DNA of 26,760 nt, taken from contig JARIAA010000279.1 in NCBI GenBank assembly GCA_029264635.1, positions 1-26,760 on the forward strand, written 5' to 3'. A model generated the notes under the pieces. It saw nothing but the letters and a program-made list of their open reading frames with translations. It was not told where the DNA came from and made no database searches. The stretch is from Psychrobacter sp. GTDB lineage: Bacteria > Pseudomonadota > Gammaproteobacteria > Pseudomonadales > Moraxellaceae. Below, piece by piece: positions 16,199 to 23,816 of this stretch. A program made the position numbers and the translations under genes. Position 1 is the first letter of the stretch; every line of letters starts with the position of its first letter.

Positions 16199-17959
16199 AT
16201 GCATTCAACCATACGTTATCGGTTGTTAAATAGATTTACACTAATGATTAGTCTGATAGGAGTTGGGGTTGCTTTGATTGATAGTGGCTTTACGCTATCG
16301 ACATGGCTACAGCAGCTCTTTCATTTTTTTTATCTGGGTATCATTTTTCTGGGTTTTTTGACAATAGCAGGGCGTTATCTTTATTCCAAAAAAAAACTCA
16401 TCCTTAATAAAGTAGCTATTTTTGATTTGCTTACTAGTTTGGCAATCTTTGTGCTATTAGCAGTACATTTTAGCGATTTAGTACGCTCGGGGTTATCGAT
16501 GCCCACCGATGGTTTTATTGCTATTAAAATTGCGGTATTGGTTACCTTTATCCGTGAAATCTCCGATACGGACTTTAATCTTAAGCGTGCTTTTTTAAAC
16601 CCTGGTCAGTTTTTTATCTTAAGTTTTTTATCAGTAGTATTAGTTGGAGCTTTACTACTGATGATGCCTAAAGCTACCACTCAGCCGTTATCTTTTATTG
16701 ATGCTCTGTTTACAGCTACCAGTGCTGTTTGTGTGACGGGTCTTATCGTTGTAGATACGGCGACCTATTTCACAACTTTTGGGCAAGTGATTATCATAGG
16801 ACTTATCCAAATTGGCGGACTTGGCATTTTAACTTTTGTCACCTATTTTAGCTATTTTTTTAAGGGCGGCGTTAGTTATGAGACCCAGCTAAGTATCGGT
16901 GAGATGACTTACTCACGGCGTATGGGCGATGTTGTCACGACGTTAAAGTCCATTTTATATGTGACTTTTGGGGTTGAGGCATTGGCCGCGGCGCTCATCT
17001 ATATAAGTATCTATGACTTGCCTGCGATGAATGTGCCCGAACGGCTATTTTTTGCTGTCTTTCATGCGATTTCTGCCTTTTGTAATGCTGGTTTTTCTAC
17101 CTTTAGCGCAGGTTTATATGATGATTCGTTACGCTTTAACTATCCTTTACAACTGATTATTAGTACCACTTTCTTATTTGGTGGCATGGGCTTTGTCATT
17201 GTGGTTAATCTATTACGCTACCTGCGTTATCGTATCCAGCAGGCTTCTTATCGCCGCCATCAGCGTCATGCTTATCAGCCATGGCTCCTTAGTATTAATA
17301 GCCGCATCACCTTAATTACGTCTGGTGCTTTATTGTTGATAGGACTGATTGGAGTGATGATGTTTGAATACCACGGTATATTGGCTGAACATAGTAGCTT
17401 TTATGGCAAGGTAATAACGGGATTGTTTACTGCCGCTACGCCAAGAACAGCAGGTTTTAACATTGCCGATATGGACGCGCTAGCGTTTCCAACCATTATG
17501 CTAACGATATTTCTCATGTGGATTGGTGCATCACCTAACTCAACGGGTGGTGGTATTAAAACCAGTACCTTTGCCATTGCTTTTCTCAACACCTTAAGTA
17601 TAGCTCGCGGTCAGACCCGAGTTGAGGTGTTCCAACGCGAAATTGCGGATATCTCTATTCGCCGAGCATTTTCTATCATATGGTTATCATTATTAGTGAT
17701 TGGTACGGGCGTCACTCTAATCAGTTATGATCAGCCTGAGCTTGATTTGATTAAAGTCGTTTTTGAATGCTTTTCTGCTTATAGCACGGTAGGACTGAGT
17801 TTGAATTTGACGCCTGATTTATCAACCTTTAGCAAAATTGTAGTTTCCATCATTATGTTTGTGGGGCGCGTAGGTATGCTAACAATTTTTATTGCTTTAC
17901 TTAAAAACAAGCGTGAACGCAATTATCGTTATCCAAGCGAAGAGATTACGATTAACTAA
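16199..17959 (+). CDS. KtrB/TrkH-type K+ uptake pore subunit with an N-terminal membrane extension
   Basis: This is a member of the Trk/Ktr/HKT superfamily of K+ (or Na+-coupled K+) transporters in the inner membrane. Four pore-loop repeats are visible: TSAVCVTGL (174-182), FCNAGFSTF, TPRTAGFN and SAYSTVGLS, each with the filter glycine. The C-terminal core resembles KtrB (about 450 residues), but the protein is 586 residues because about 135 residues with four further hydrophobic helices precede the core. The core begins near NPGQFFILSFLSVVLVG, about residue 134. The ATG has a weak GGACC site. It is followed 61 bases later by the RCK subunit gene, and the two should form one complex. Only the K+ role of the family is known; cation specificity here is inferred from the filter glycines. 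Confidence 0.9.
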   Translation: MHSTIRYRLLNRFTLMISLIGVGVALIDSGFTLSTWLQQLFHFFYLGIIFLGFLTIAGRYLYSKKKLILNKVAIFDLLTSLAIFVLLAVHFSDLVRSGLSMPTDGFIAIKIAVLVTFIREISDTDFNLKRAFLNPGQFFILSFLSVVLVGALLLMMPKATTQPLSFIDALFTATSAVCVTGLIVVDTATYFTTFGQVIIIGLIQIGGLGILTFVTYFSYFFKGGVSYETQLSIGEMTYSRRMGDVVTTLKSILYVTFGVEALAAALIYISIYDLPAMNVPERLFFAVFHAISAFCNAGFSTFSAGLYDDSLRFNYPLQLIISTTFLFGGMGFVIVVNLLRYLRYRIQQASYRRHQRHAYQPWLLSINSRITLITSGALLLIGLIGVMMFEYHGILAEHSSFYGKVITGLFTAATPRTAGFNIADMDALAFPTIMLTIFLMWIGASPNSTGGGIKTSTFAIAFLNTLSIARGQTRVEVFQREIADISIRRAFSIIWLSLLVIGTGVTLISYDQPELDLIKVVFECFSAYSTVGLSLNLTPDLSTFSKIVVSIIMFVGRVGMLTIFIALLKNKRERNYRYPSEEITIN

Positions 17960-18020
17960 GTCATATTGATTATTAGCACTTACTATTTATTTAAAAAGCT
18001 TGTGATACATAAGGACGATT

Positions 18021-18722
18021 ATGAAATATATTATCGTGGGGTTAGGCAGCTTTGGTTCATCACTAGGTATAGCGCTAACTAGCCAAGGTCATGAAGTGAT
18101 CGGTATTGACAGTAGTATGCAAAAGGTTGAAGCTTATAAAGAGCTTATTACCTATACTATCTGTATGGATGCGACCGATGAGTATACGGTCAATGGGCTG
18201 CCCATTATCGATACGGACATCGTGGTGGTGGCGATTGGAGAGGACCAGGGCGCTAATGTCATGGCAACTGCTCTTTTTAAAACACTAAAAGCGCGGCGCT
18301 TAATCAGTCGCAGTATCAACCCCTTACATGAAACGGTTTTACAAGCAATTGGTGTCGATGACATTTTTCATCCCGAAAAAGAATCAGCAATGCGCTGGGC
18401 GAAACGCCTATCGCTCCGTCATTTTGTCGATTCATTTGAATTGAGTGATAACTTTAGTATTGTTGAGATTAGTATTCCTAGGGCTTTGATTGGTAAGACA
18501 GCGGGTGCTTTGAATTTGGAGCAAAAATTCAATATTAAGCTGCTAAGTACGATGCGCTATGAGAGCTTTGAAGACAGCTTTGGTCGTACTCAGCGTAAAC
18601 CCAGTATTCAAGGTTTAGCAGATGTTGATCAAATACTGCAAACCGATGATGTACTGGTGGTTTATGGTGATAATAAGCATATCAATCAGTTTTTACGTAG
18701 CGTTGGGTTTATGTCACGTTAG
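18021..18722 (+). CDS. KtrA/TrkA-type RCK regulatory subunit of the K+ transporter
   Basis: This cytosolic nucleotide-binding protein forms a ring that gates the KtrB-type pore in response to ATP/ADP or NAD(H). The 233-residue length matches KtrA (about 220). An RCK_N Rossmann domain occupies roughly residues 1-135, with VGLGSFGSSLG (dinucleotide-binding glycines) near the N-terminus, an acidic residue at the end of the second strand (GIDSS) and VVVAIGED. An RCK_C (TrkA-C) domain follows from about 140. HPEKESAMRWAKRL between them is typical of KtrA. RBS is AAGGA. It ends in TAG 18 bases before the DUF3124 lipoprotein gene, so the three genes form an operon. Confidence 0.92.
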   Translation: MKYIIVGLGSFGSSLGIALTSQGHEVIGIDSSMQKVEAYKELITYTICMDATDEYTVNGLPIIDTDIVVVAIGEDQGANVMATALFKTLKARRLISRSINPLHETVLQAIGVDDIFHPEKESAMRWAKRLSLRHFVDSFELSDNFSIVEISIPRALIGKTAGALNLEQKFNIKLLSTMRYESFEDSFGRTQRKPSIQGLADVDQILQTDDVLVVYGDNKHINQFLRSVGFMSR

Positions 18723-18740
18723 CAGAAAAAGGAGAAAGCT

Positions 18741-19283
18741 ATGAACACATACCGTCTATCCATGCTAAGTATTATTGTCTCACTACTATTATTAGGCTGT
18801 GATAAGTCAGTACAAGATCCCAATACGATGTTTTCAGATAAGCATGACGATCCGATTAAAGCGCTTGAAGTCACCAAAACGGTAGATCGTAGCCAATTTG
18901 CTTATAAGCAAACCTTTTATGTACCGATTTACTCCGATATCTATACTGATACAGAGAACCGTAAAGTCTTACTATCAGCTACGTTGAGTATCCGTAATAC
19001 GACTTTAGATAAATCCTTATATATTAACAAGATTGACTATTATGGCACCGATGGCACTTTTTTAAAATCGTATCTTAAGAGCCAAGTTGAGTTACCACCG
19101 ATGGCTACTTTAAATTATATCGTTGAAAAAGAGGAAGCGAGAGGAGGATCAGGCGCAAACTTTATCATTGAAGTTGAAGGAATAGACGATACTGTAACAC
19201 CCGTGATAGAAGCAATCATGATTGGGAACTACAGTAATAAAGCCTTTGCTTTTGGTACAGAGGGTACGCCAGTTAAATACTAA
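18741..19283 (+). CDS. DUF3124-family lipoprotein in the K+ uptake operon
   Basis: The 180-residue protein starts with a hydrophobic signal and a lipobox (LLLGC, Cys about 20), so it should be lipidated and face the periplasm. The mature part matches what I recall of the DUF3124 family: YVPIYSDIY, LSATLSIRNT, INKIDYYGTDG, then RGGSGANFIIEVEG and EAIMIGNYS near the C-terminus. The function of the family is unknown to me. It has a strong AAGGAG site and lies only 18 bases after the RCK gene, so it is very likely co-expressed with the K+ transporter. A role as a periplasmic partner of the transporter is an inference from position only. Confidence 0.85.
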   Translation: MNTYRLSMLSIIVSLLLLGCDKSVQDPNTMFSDKHDDPIKALEVTKTVDRSQFAYKQTFYVPIYSDIYTDTENRKVLLSATLSIRNTTLDKSLYINKIDYYGTDGTFLKSYLKSQVELPPMATLNYIVEKEEARGGSGANFIIEVEGIDDTVTPVIEAIMIGNYSNKAFAFGTEGTPVKY

Positions 19284-19329
19284 CAAAACGTATTTTAGCA
19301 AAATAATGTTCACCTAATAGGTAGCAATC

Positions 19330-19370
19330 AAAATAAGCGCCCAAACAAAATGTCGCAAGTGGCGTATTTT
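19330..19370 (+). terminator. Weak candidate terminator of the K+ uptake operon
   Basis: AAAATAAGCGCC can pair imperfectly with GGCGTATTTT across a loop of about 18 bases, 47 bases after the lipoprotein stop. The T run is short, so the call is tentative. Confidence 0.35.
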
Positions 19371-19528
19371 GTACGCATGACTATATTATTAATCATTATT
19401 TTAATACGCATATTTATATAGTTACAAAATTGATATTCTGTAAACATGATTCGAGATAGTAAAGTATATTATTAAATAATATATGTAATTAAAATGAATA
19501 ATCAATCTCGATTATCAAGGATACTAGT

Positions 19529-19777
19529 ATGAATAAGAAATTGATAGGTAGTCACTTGACACGTGCGATGTTAAGTCGCGGCGACCAGCAAGTGTGGTGC
19601 GCTACCAGTCATAAGAGTGACAAGCACGCATTGGCAGCTATTAACGATAAAGACTATAGTAAAATTAGCCGTATTGTCTCTTTTGATGACGGCTACTTTT
19701 TTTGCAGTACAGGTAACCGATGGGCTTATGCTTTGCCTATTAAAAAGGTAGCGCTTACACATGCTGAACTTAGATAA
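19529..19777 (+). CDS. Small orphan protein, paralogue A of a tandem pair
   Basis: I do not recognise this 82-residue family. There is no signal peptide or membrane helix, so it is probably cytosolic. About half of its residues are identical to the product of the gene at 20073-20318. Shared elements are LTRAML-RGD (residues 10-19), WCA-S--SD (23-31), R-VSF-DG-F-C (48-59) and WA-A-PIK near 65-72, including two conserved cysteines (C24, C59). The alternating hydrophobic pattern of the second half suggests a small beta-rich fold. The start is supported by AAGGA ten bases upstream. Conservation at protein level between the two copies, with divergent flanks, argues that both are real genes. Confidence 0.75.
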   Translation: MNKKLIGSHLTRAMLSRGDQQVWCATSHKSDKHALAAINDKDYSKISRIVSFDDGYFFCSTGNRWAYALPIKKVALTHAELR

Positions 19778-20072
19778 TGAGTCATTTAGCTTTGTATTAT
19801 ATACTGAAATTTAGTGAACAACCGTTCATGATAAAAAAACTGCCACCTATATGATAAGGAATAGATAAATAAAACAATAAGTTATAGAATTCAGCTCTAT
19901 TCAACTATGAGATGTTACTTTGCTCAATTCATTGGATTGATTACTGTGATGAAAAGTAACAATGCGATATAGAAACGTTTCATAGGTACTCGAGAATTGT
20001 ATCTACGAATATATTAAACTATAGCATCTTTGTTGTATGTTGACAGAGTAGATCATAACTAGGAGCGAACGG
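19778..20072 (+). other. AT-rich spacer between the paralogous small genes
   Basis: About 295 bases with no supported gene. The last part holds a candidate promoter for the second paralogue; I see no repeat or RNA gene. Confidence 0.4.
19997..20025 (+). promoter_or_regulatory. Candidate promoter of the second small paralogue
   Basis: TTGTAT (19997-20002) and TATAGC (20020-20025) are separated by exactly 17 bases, 48 bases before the ATG. The hexamers are moderate sigma70 matches. This suggests that the second paralogue has its own transcript. Confidence 0.4.
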
Positions 20073-20318
20073 ATGAATCAAGAATTGAATGGTAGCGACT
20101 TAACCCGAGCAATGCTTGAGCGCGGTGATAAGCACATATGGTGTGCGGTAAGTGATGATAGCGATGCAGAAGCTTTGTCAGATCAAGTCGATAATGACTT
20201 TACTGCTCGTGTTGTCTCCTTCAAAGATGGCAACTTCTATTGTACTAGTGGCACGACTTGGGCGTTTGCTGTACCCATCAAAATAGAGCCATTAACTCAG
20301 ACTGAGGCAGGATTGTAA
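20073..20318 (+). CDS. Small orphan protein, paralogue B of a tandem pair
   Basis: The 81-residue product is a diverged copy of the protein encoded at 19529-19777. The conserved positions include LTRAMLERGD (10-19), W23-C24, S30-D31, VSF-DG-FYC (48-57) and WAFAVPIK near 63-70. It has more acidic residues than copy A in the middle (SDDSDAEAL, DNDF). Two cysteines (C24, C57) are kept, which may mean metal binding or structure. It has a strong AGGAG site eight bases upstream. No family name can be assigned from the sequence alone. Confidence 0.78.
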   Translation: MNQELNGSDLTRAMLERGDKHIWCAVSDDSDAEALSDQVDNDFTARVVSFKDGNFYCTSGTTWAFAVPIKIEPLTQTEAGL

Positions 20319-20559
20319 CTATCCTGTACAGTCTCGATTAACTAATCCTAAATAGATAGTCCATAAAAATTATCGCTCTTTTATGGTGAAGCATTTATTT
20401 TTCAATTATGAGTCGTGTCATGAAATGTTAAATTAACTTTCACCATTATGTCATCAAAAATTGAGTTTTAGATATTTTCAATAGCGTTATCGTCTGCCTT
20501 TTATGCTTGATTTTTATGAAAGATGGAGCCGATAACAGAAAAGAGTTAGCTCGTTATTT

Positions 20560-20769
20560 CTAAAACTCTGATAGTTTTTTTTGAATAGAATCGATAACAT
20601 CTAATTGTATCTTGTCGTAATCTCCAATCCAAACCTCTTCTCCTTCTGCCGTCACTTGTTTTAACGATCGCAAACGATTGATAATATCTCGTTGAAAATT
20701 ACTTAACGAGGTATGAATAAGTGACACCTCATGATCAGTGAGCGTTATAACATGCTCTCTTTTTTTCAT
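20560..20769 (-). CDS. Small orphan protein of 69 residues
   Basis: I do not recognise this protein. It is hydrophilic, predicted mostly helical, with two likely helices around HEVSLIHTSLSNFQRDIINRL and DKIQLDVIDSIQKKL; no membrane segment or DNA-binding motif is clear. Start choice: an ATG at 20769 has GAGGA seven bases upstream on the minus strand. A GTG at 20802 would add 11 residues but has no ribosome binding site. A candidate promoter lies upstream (20810-20837). It is convergent with the second small paralogue and ends in TAG. The good ribosome binding site and promoter support it as a real gene. Confidence 0.6.
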   Translation of the reverse strand: MKKREHVITLTDHEVSLIHTSLSNFQRDIINRLRSLKQVTAEGEEVWIGDYDKIQLDVIDSIQKKLSEF

Positions 20770-20809
20770 TTTTATGTCCTCGTTCTTATTATTTATATTC
20801 ACATAAACG

Positions 20810-20837
20810 AATATACACGATAGGAGCGATTATGCAA
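20810..20837 (-). promoter_or_regulatory. Candidate promoter of the 69-residue orphan gene
   Basis: On the minus strand TTGCAT (20832-20837) is followed after 16 bases by TATATT (20810-20815), about 40 bases before the ATG. The -35 hexamer overlaps the 18-bp palindrome, so a bound protein could repress it. Confidence 0.45.
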
Positions 20838-20990
20838 ACTATAGTTTGCAGAATTTTGTTCAATATAAGGATAATAGACTTACTGCTGATAGTGTTTACA
20901 GTTAATAAAGTGATGAAAAAAATGCTTATCGTTGTCTGCAAGCTTATGTTGATGAATATAATGTCTGAGGAGGCCGCTCTACACTATTGA
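20832..20990 (+). CDS. Possible 52-residue hydrophobic peptide
   Basis: An ATG preceded by AGGAG at five-base spacing opens a 52-codon frame with two hydrophobic stretches (around RIIDLLLIVFTV and KKMLIVVCKLMLMNIM) separated by a basic turn. It could be a small membrane peptide. The first codons overlap the 18-bp palindrome. With no homologue to compare, chance occurrence in AT-rich DNA cannot be excluded. Confidence 0.25.
   Translation: MQTIVCRILFNIRIIDLLLIVFTVNKVMKKMLIVVCKLMLMNIMSEEAALHY
20833..20850. promoter_or_regulatory. Perfect 18-bp palindrome, candidate operator
   Basis: TGCAAACTATAGTTTGCA reads the same on both strands. It overlaps the -35 of the minus-strand orphan gene and the first codons of the possible plus-strand peptide, the position expected of an operator for a dimeric regulator. 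Confidence 0.45.
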
Positions 20991-21064
20991 ATAATAGTTT
21001 GGTTAAATATTTTTAACAATGGAGCTAAAAACACTAGAAAAGCGCTGACTTTTACATCAATCCC

Positions 21065-21096
21065 TAAAACGATACTTATCTAAAACGATACGTATC
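21065..21096 (+). repeat. Two tandem 16-bp direct repeats
   Basis: TAAAACGATACTTATC (21065-21080) is followed at once by TAAAACGATACGTATC (21081-21096), 15 of 16 bases identical. The second contains the palindrome GATACGTATC. They lie 11 bases beyond the truncated end of the DUF1971 pseudogene. Confidence 0.7.
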
Positions 21097-21107
21097 TAGT
21101 AGTAGGG

Positions 21108-21304
21108 TCATGGTTCCTCGGGCTTAGTAGAAGCTTCGTTGGCAAATTCACAAAAAGTGACAACCCCTTGCATAACATAAATTTGGCCAAACACGCTTTT
21201 CGCTGTATTGTGATGGGTTAACAAGGCTTTAGGCACTGTATCCTTGGTAAAAATTGAGAAGAACGTTTTATTTTTCAGTGGCTTGGAATGATTGCTCTAT
21301 CCAT
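21108..21304 (-). pseudogene. Frameshifted and truncated DUF1971 (YeaR/TehB N-terminal type) gene remnant
   Basis: On the minus strand an ATG at 21304 with AGGAG seven bases upstream opens a frame that stops after nine codons (ending AIIPSH). In the next frame a clear protein segment continues: KNKTFFSIFTKDTVPKALL, THHNTAKSVFGQIYVMQG, VVTFCEFANEASTKPEEP, then TGA. This matches my recollection of DUF1971 proteins and tellurite-resistance TehB N-terminal domains (FTKDTxPxALLxxHNTKxGVYGQIxVMxGxVxFYGFAxExATEPE). The combined reading needs one frameshift near 21277, and the C-terminal half (with the expected QYWHRIE-type motif) is missing. The 197-base length, not a multiple of three, agrees with a frameshift. 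Known YeaR/TehB relatives are tied to nitrate/nitrite or tellurite response; this copy should be non-functional. Confidence 0.7.
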
Positions 21305-21624
21305 GGTAACTCCTGAGTTATGGTCTCTCATTTTATTATATAGTCAGTTTGAACTAAAATGGATACGTTGATACTCATGTGCGACTGGTATAAATTTTTC
21401 TTACTTGCTGATAGTATATAGGCGACAAAAAATTTATCTCAGTTACGCTATAACGGTTTTAAAGTGAACCAAACAGCCTAAAAAACTACCTAGTAATCGC
21501 GCCAAAATTGTGCCAAATTGCAAATTATTAAAAGTAAGGTACGCTTTACTTATTACTTGATATCACTACAATCACTTTTGGCCACCTCATATAGCCACTT
21601 GCAGACAGTATTGGGAATAATTAC
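21305..21624. other. Upstream region of the AGCS symporter gene, no gene seen
   Basis: These 320 bases hold no supported frame. AAGTAA and TTACTT near 21530-21555 form a short inverted repeat, and a weak imperfect inverted repeat may link 21350-21375 with 21455-21480. The promoter of the symporter gene must lie here, but no convincing hexamer pair was found. Confidence 0.4.
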
Positions 21625-23172
21625 ATGGAAAGTTTCGTTAATAGCGTCAATGGAATCATTTGGAGCTCAGCGCTAATCTATCTATGCTTGGGTGCGGGTC
21701 TGTTTTTTTCTGTTGTGACCCGCTTTGCGCAAGTGCGTCTTTTTGGTGAGATGATACGACTAATCTTTAAAGGTAAAGCCAGTCGCGATGGCATCTCACC
21801 CTTTCAAGCGCTCACCTTATCTTTAGCAGGCCGTGTAGGTATGGGTAACATAGCTGGCGTCGCAGCGGCTATCGGTTTTGGCGGGCCAGGAGCCGTATTT
21901 TGGATGTGGGTCGTGGGGTTCTTAGGGGCGACTACGGCTTATATCGAGGCGACACTGGCACAGATATATAAAGAAAAAGATGCCAGGACGGGCGAATATC
22001 GCGGCGGACCCGCTTATTATTTTGAAAAAGCGCTCGGGCAACGCTGGTATGGTATGGTTTTTGCGATTACGGCTATTATCGCGCTCAGTATATTTTTGCC
22101 AGGGATTCAAATCAATGGGGTCGTTAACGCAGTTACTCAAGTTATGGGTGAAGGTACGACCCTCAATGTCTTGGGTGCAGATGTGGGTGTCATGCGCTTA
22201 GGTGCTATTACCCTCATTCTCATCGTTTTTGGTATTATTATCTTCGGTGGTATCAAGCGCATTGCAACTTTCACAGAAGTTGTGGTGCCGTTTATGGCGA
22301 TTGGCTATATTATTTTAGCGCTGATTATCATGTTTAGTAACTTTGAGAGAATTCCGCAAATATTTGGTCTGATTATCAGCGATGCCTTTACGGCTCAAGC
22401 AGGGCTAGGAGCAGCCATCGGTTGGGGCGTTAAACGTGGTGTTTATTCTAGTGAAGCGGGCCAAGGTACGGCGCCTCATGCCGCCGCTGCTGCTGAAGTA
22501 GACCATCCAGCCCAACAAGGCTTGGTACAGTCTTTTTCAGTCTATATTGATACATTGCTGGTTTGTTCTGCCACCGCCTTTATGATTTTGACAATGGGTA
22601 CTTATAATATCCAAGGTACGTTACCTGAGGGACAGTATTTGGTGCAAAACGTCGTCGCGGGTACTGAGATTAACTCTCCTGCTTTTACACAGATGGCAAT
22701 GGAATCGGCCTACGGTGCCTTTGGTAGCACTTTTACGGCGATTGCGGTGTTCTTTTTTGCCTTTACCACCATTTTAGCTAACTATTATATCGCTGAAGTC
22801 AACGTTGCCTATCTCACTCGCTATATCAGTCCAAGAGCGAAAAGAATAGGATTGCTGCTGGTTAAGGTGTTGACGATGGCAATGATTGCCTATGGTGGAC
22901 TAAATTCGGCAGGTTATATTTGGGCGATTGGCGATATTGGTGTGGGTTTGATTGCTTGGTTAAATATCGTTGGCATTTTGCTCATTTTCTTTGTTGCCCG
23001 TCCAGCGATAAAGGCACTCAAAGATTACGAGAGACAGCGTAAAGCAGGGGTCACGCGTTATACTTTTGATCCGACCCATTTGGGTATCAAAAACGCGCTG
23101 TATTGGGAACAACGTCATCTAAAAAATCAGCAAATCCTTACAGAAGCATCGCTGAGAAAAGTATCCAAATAA
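21625..23172 (+). CDS. Sodium:alanine symporter, AGCS family
   Basis: AGCS proteins import alanine or glycine with Na+ (or H+) across the inner membrane. The 515-residue protein has about eleven membrane helices. Family hallmarks are SPFQALTLSLAGRVGMGNIAGVAAAI (about residues 52-78), GPGAVFWMWVVGFLGATTAYIEATLAQIYK, YRGGPAYYFEKALG, WGVKRGVYSSEAGQGTAPHAAA and the C-terminal half segment FFFAFTTILANYYIAEVN. The usual motif has ARVGTGNIAG, so the R-V-G-M-G variation here replaces a Thr with Met at a position near the substrate site. The ATG follows GGGAA. It is transcribed alone and ends at a bidirectional terminator. The exact amino acid is inferred from family. Confidence 0.95.
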   Translation: MESFVNSVNGIIWSSALIYLCLGAGLFFSVVTRFAQVRLFGEMIRLIFKGKASRDGISPFQALTLSLAGRVGMGNIAGVAAAIGFGGPGAVFWMWVVGFLGATTAYIEATLAQIYKEKDARTGEYRGGPAYYFEKALGQRWYGMVFAITAIIALSIFLPGIQINGVVNAVTQVMGEGTTLNVLGADVGVMRLGAITLILIVFGIIIFGGIKRIATFTEVVVPFMAIGYIILALIIMFSNFERIPQIFGLIISDAFTAQAGLGAAIGWGVKRGVYSSEAGQGTAPHAAAAAEVDHPAQQGLVQSFSVYIDTLLVCSATAFMILTMGTYNIQGTLPEGQYLVQNVVAGTEINSPAFTQMAMESAYGAFGSTFTAIAVFFFAFTTILANYYIAEVNVAYLTRYISPRAKRIGLLLVKVLTMAMIAYGGLNSAGYIWAIGDIGVGLIAWLNIVGILLIFFVARPAIKALKDYERQRKAGVTRYTFDPTHLGIKNALYWEQRHLKNQQILTEASLRKVSK

Positions 23173-23246
23173 AGGTGTGCGTGCTTGATCCTATCAGTCA
23201 TCCCTGAGTCAACTTTTAGCCCTAAAAGTTTGCTTAAACACAAGAG

Positions 23247-23281
23247 AAAAAGAGAAGCAAAATATTGCTTCTCTTTTTTTT
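23247..23281. terminator. Bidirectional rho-independent terminator
   Basis: A 14-bp stem (AAAAAGAGAAGCAA / TTGCTTCTCTTTTT) with an AATA loop has A and T runs on either side. It sits between the convergent symporter and lipoprotein genes and can end both transcripts. Confidence 0.92.
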
Positions 23282-23326
23282 ATTGACCTAGCTTTTACTC
23301 TATAGAGCACGTATCTAATGTAGCTT

Positions 23327-23746
23327 TTACTGTACACCATCTGCCGCTGTTTGGTCCGCATTTGGATTTTCAGTATTGGCCATATCCGTTCCTGTCTGAT
23401 CGGTACTGGCACCCGCTGTCGTGGTTGGCATATCTGTACCAGTCGTCGCTGTGTCTCCAGTCGTCGCCGTATCCGTACCGACAGCTGCCGTGTCACCTGT
23501 CGTTGCCATATCTGTGGTAGTGGTCATGTCCGTCTCACCAGTGGTCATTGGCGCAGCCTCTGTGACAGTCATGTCTTCAGTTTCCATACTATCGGTCGCG
23601 GCTGTATCAGTCGCAGGCTCGACTACAGTAACTTCTTCTGCATCTGTTTCTTTTTCAGTGCTACAAGCACTAACGCCGACAACAGACACGAGGAGAGCGG
23701 TCCATAGCGCAGTTTTTAACGAGGTACTTGATACTATGTTTTTCAT
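23327..23746 (-). CDS. Thr/Asp-rich repeat lipoprotein
   Basis: The 139-residue protein has a signal peptide with a lipobox (GVSAC, Cys28), so the mature chain should be lipid-anchored in the envelope. The remaining 111 residues are low complexity, rich in T, D, A, E and G and almost free of aromatic or basic residues. A 13-residue unit, TDMATTGDTAAVG (78-90), is followed by TDTATTGDTATTG (91-103) and by partial TDM-containing copies to about residue 122. Such chains are usually disordered and strongly acidic. The start is supported by AAGGACC seven bases upstream. No domain is recognised; a structural or surface-exposed role is an inference. Confidence 0.85.
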   Translation of the reverse strand: MKNIVSSTSLKTALWTALLVSVVGVSACSTEKETDAEEVTVVEPATDTAATDSMETEDMTVTEAAPMTTGETDMTTTTDMATTGDTAAVGTDTATTGDTATTGTDMPTTTAGASTDQTGTDMANTENPNADQTAADGVQ

Positions 23747-23816
23747 TTTAAGGTCCTTAGAAAAATCAATATGAATATGGGGGGCATTGATGCTGTTATC
23801 AGCATAAAATCAGCAT

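Noticed and set aside
20486..20536. GTTATCG / CGATAAC inverted repeat after the 69-residue orphan gene
   Set aside because: The arms are seven bases and 37 bases apart with no T run, so a terminator is not supported.
21350..21480. Possible MITE with imperfect inverted ends
   Set aside because: The end similarity is weak and no target-site duplication is visible.
23351..23774. Plus-strand frames of about 118 codons opposite the lipoprotein gene
   Set aside because: They are mirrors of the Thr/Asp-rich repeat codons; the minus-strand frame has a signal peptide, lipobox and ribosome binding site.
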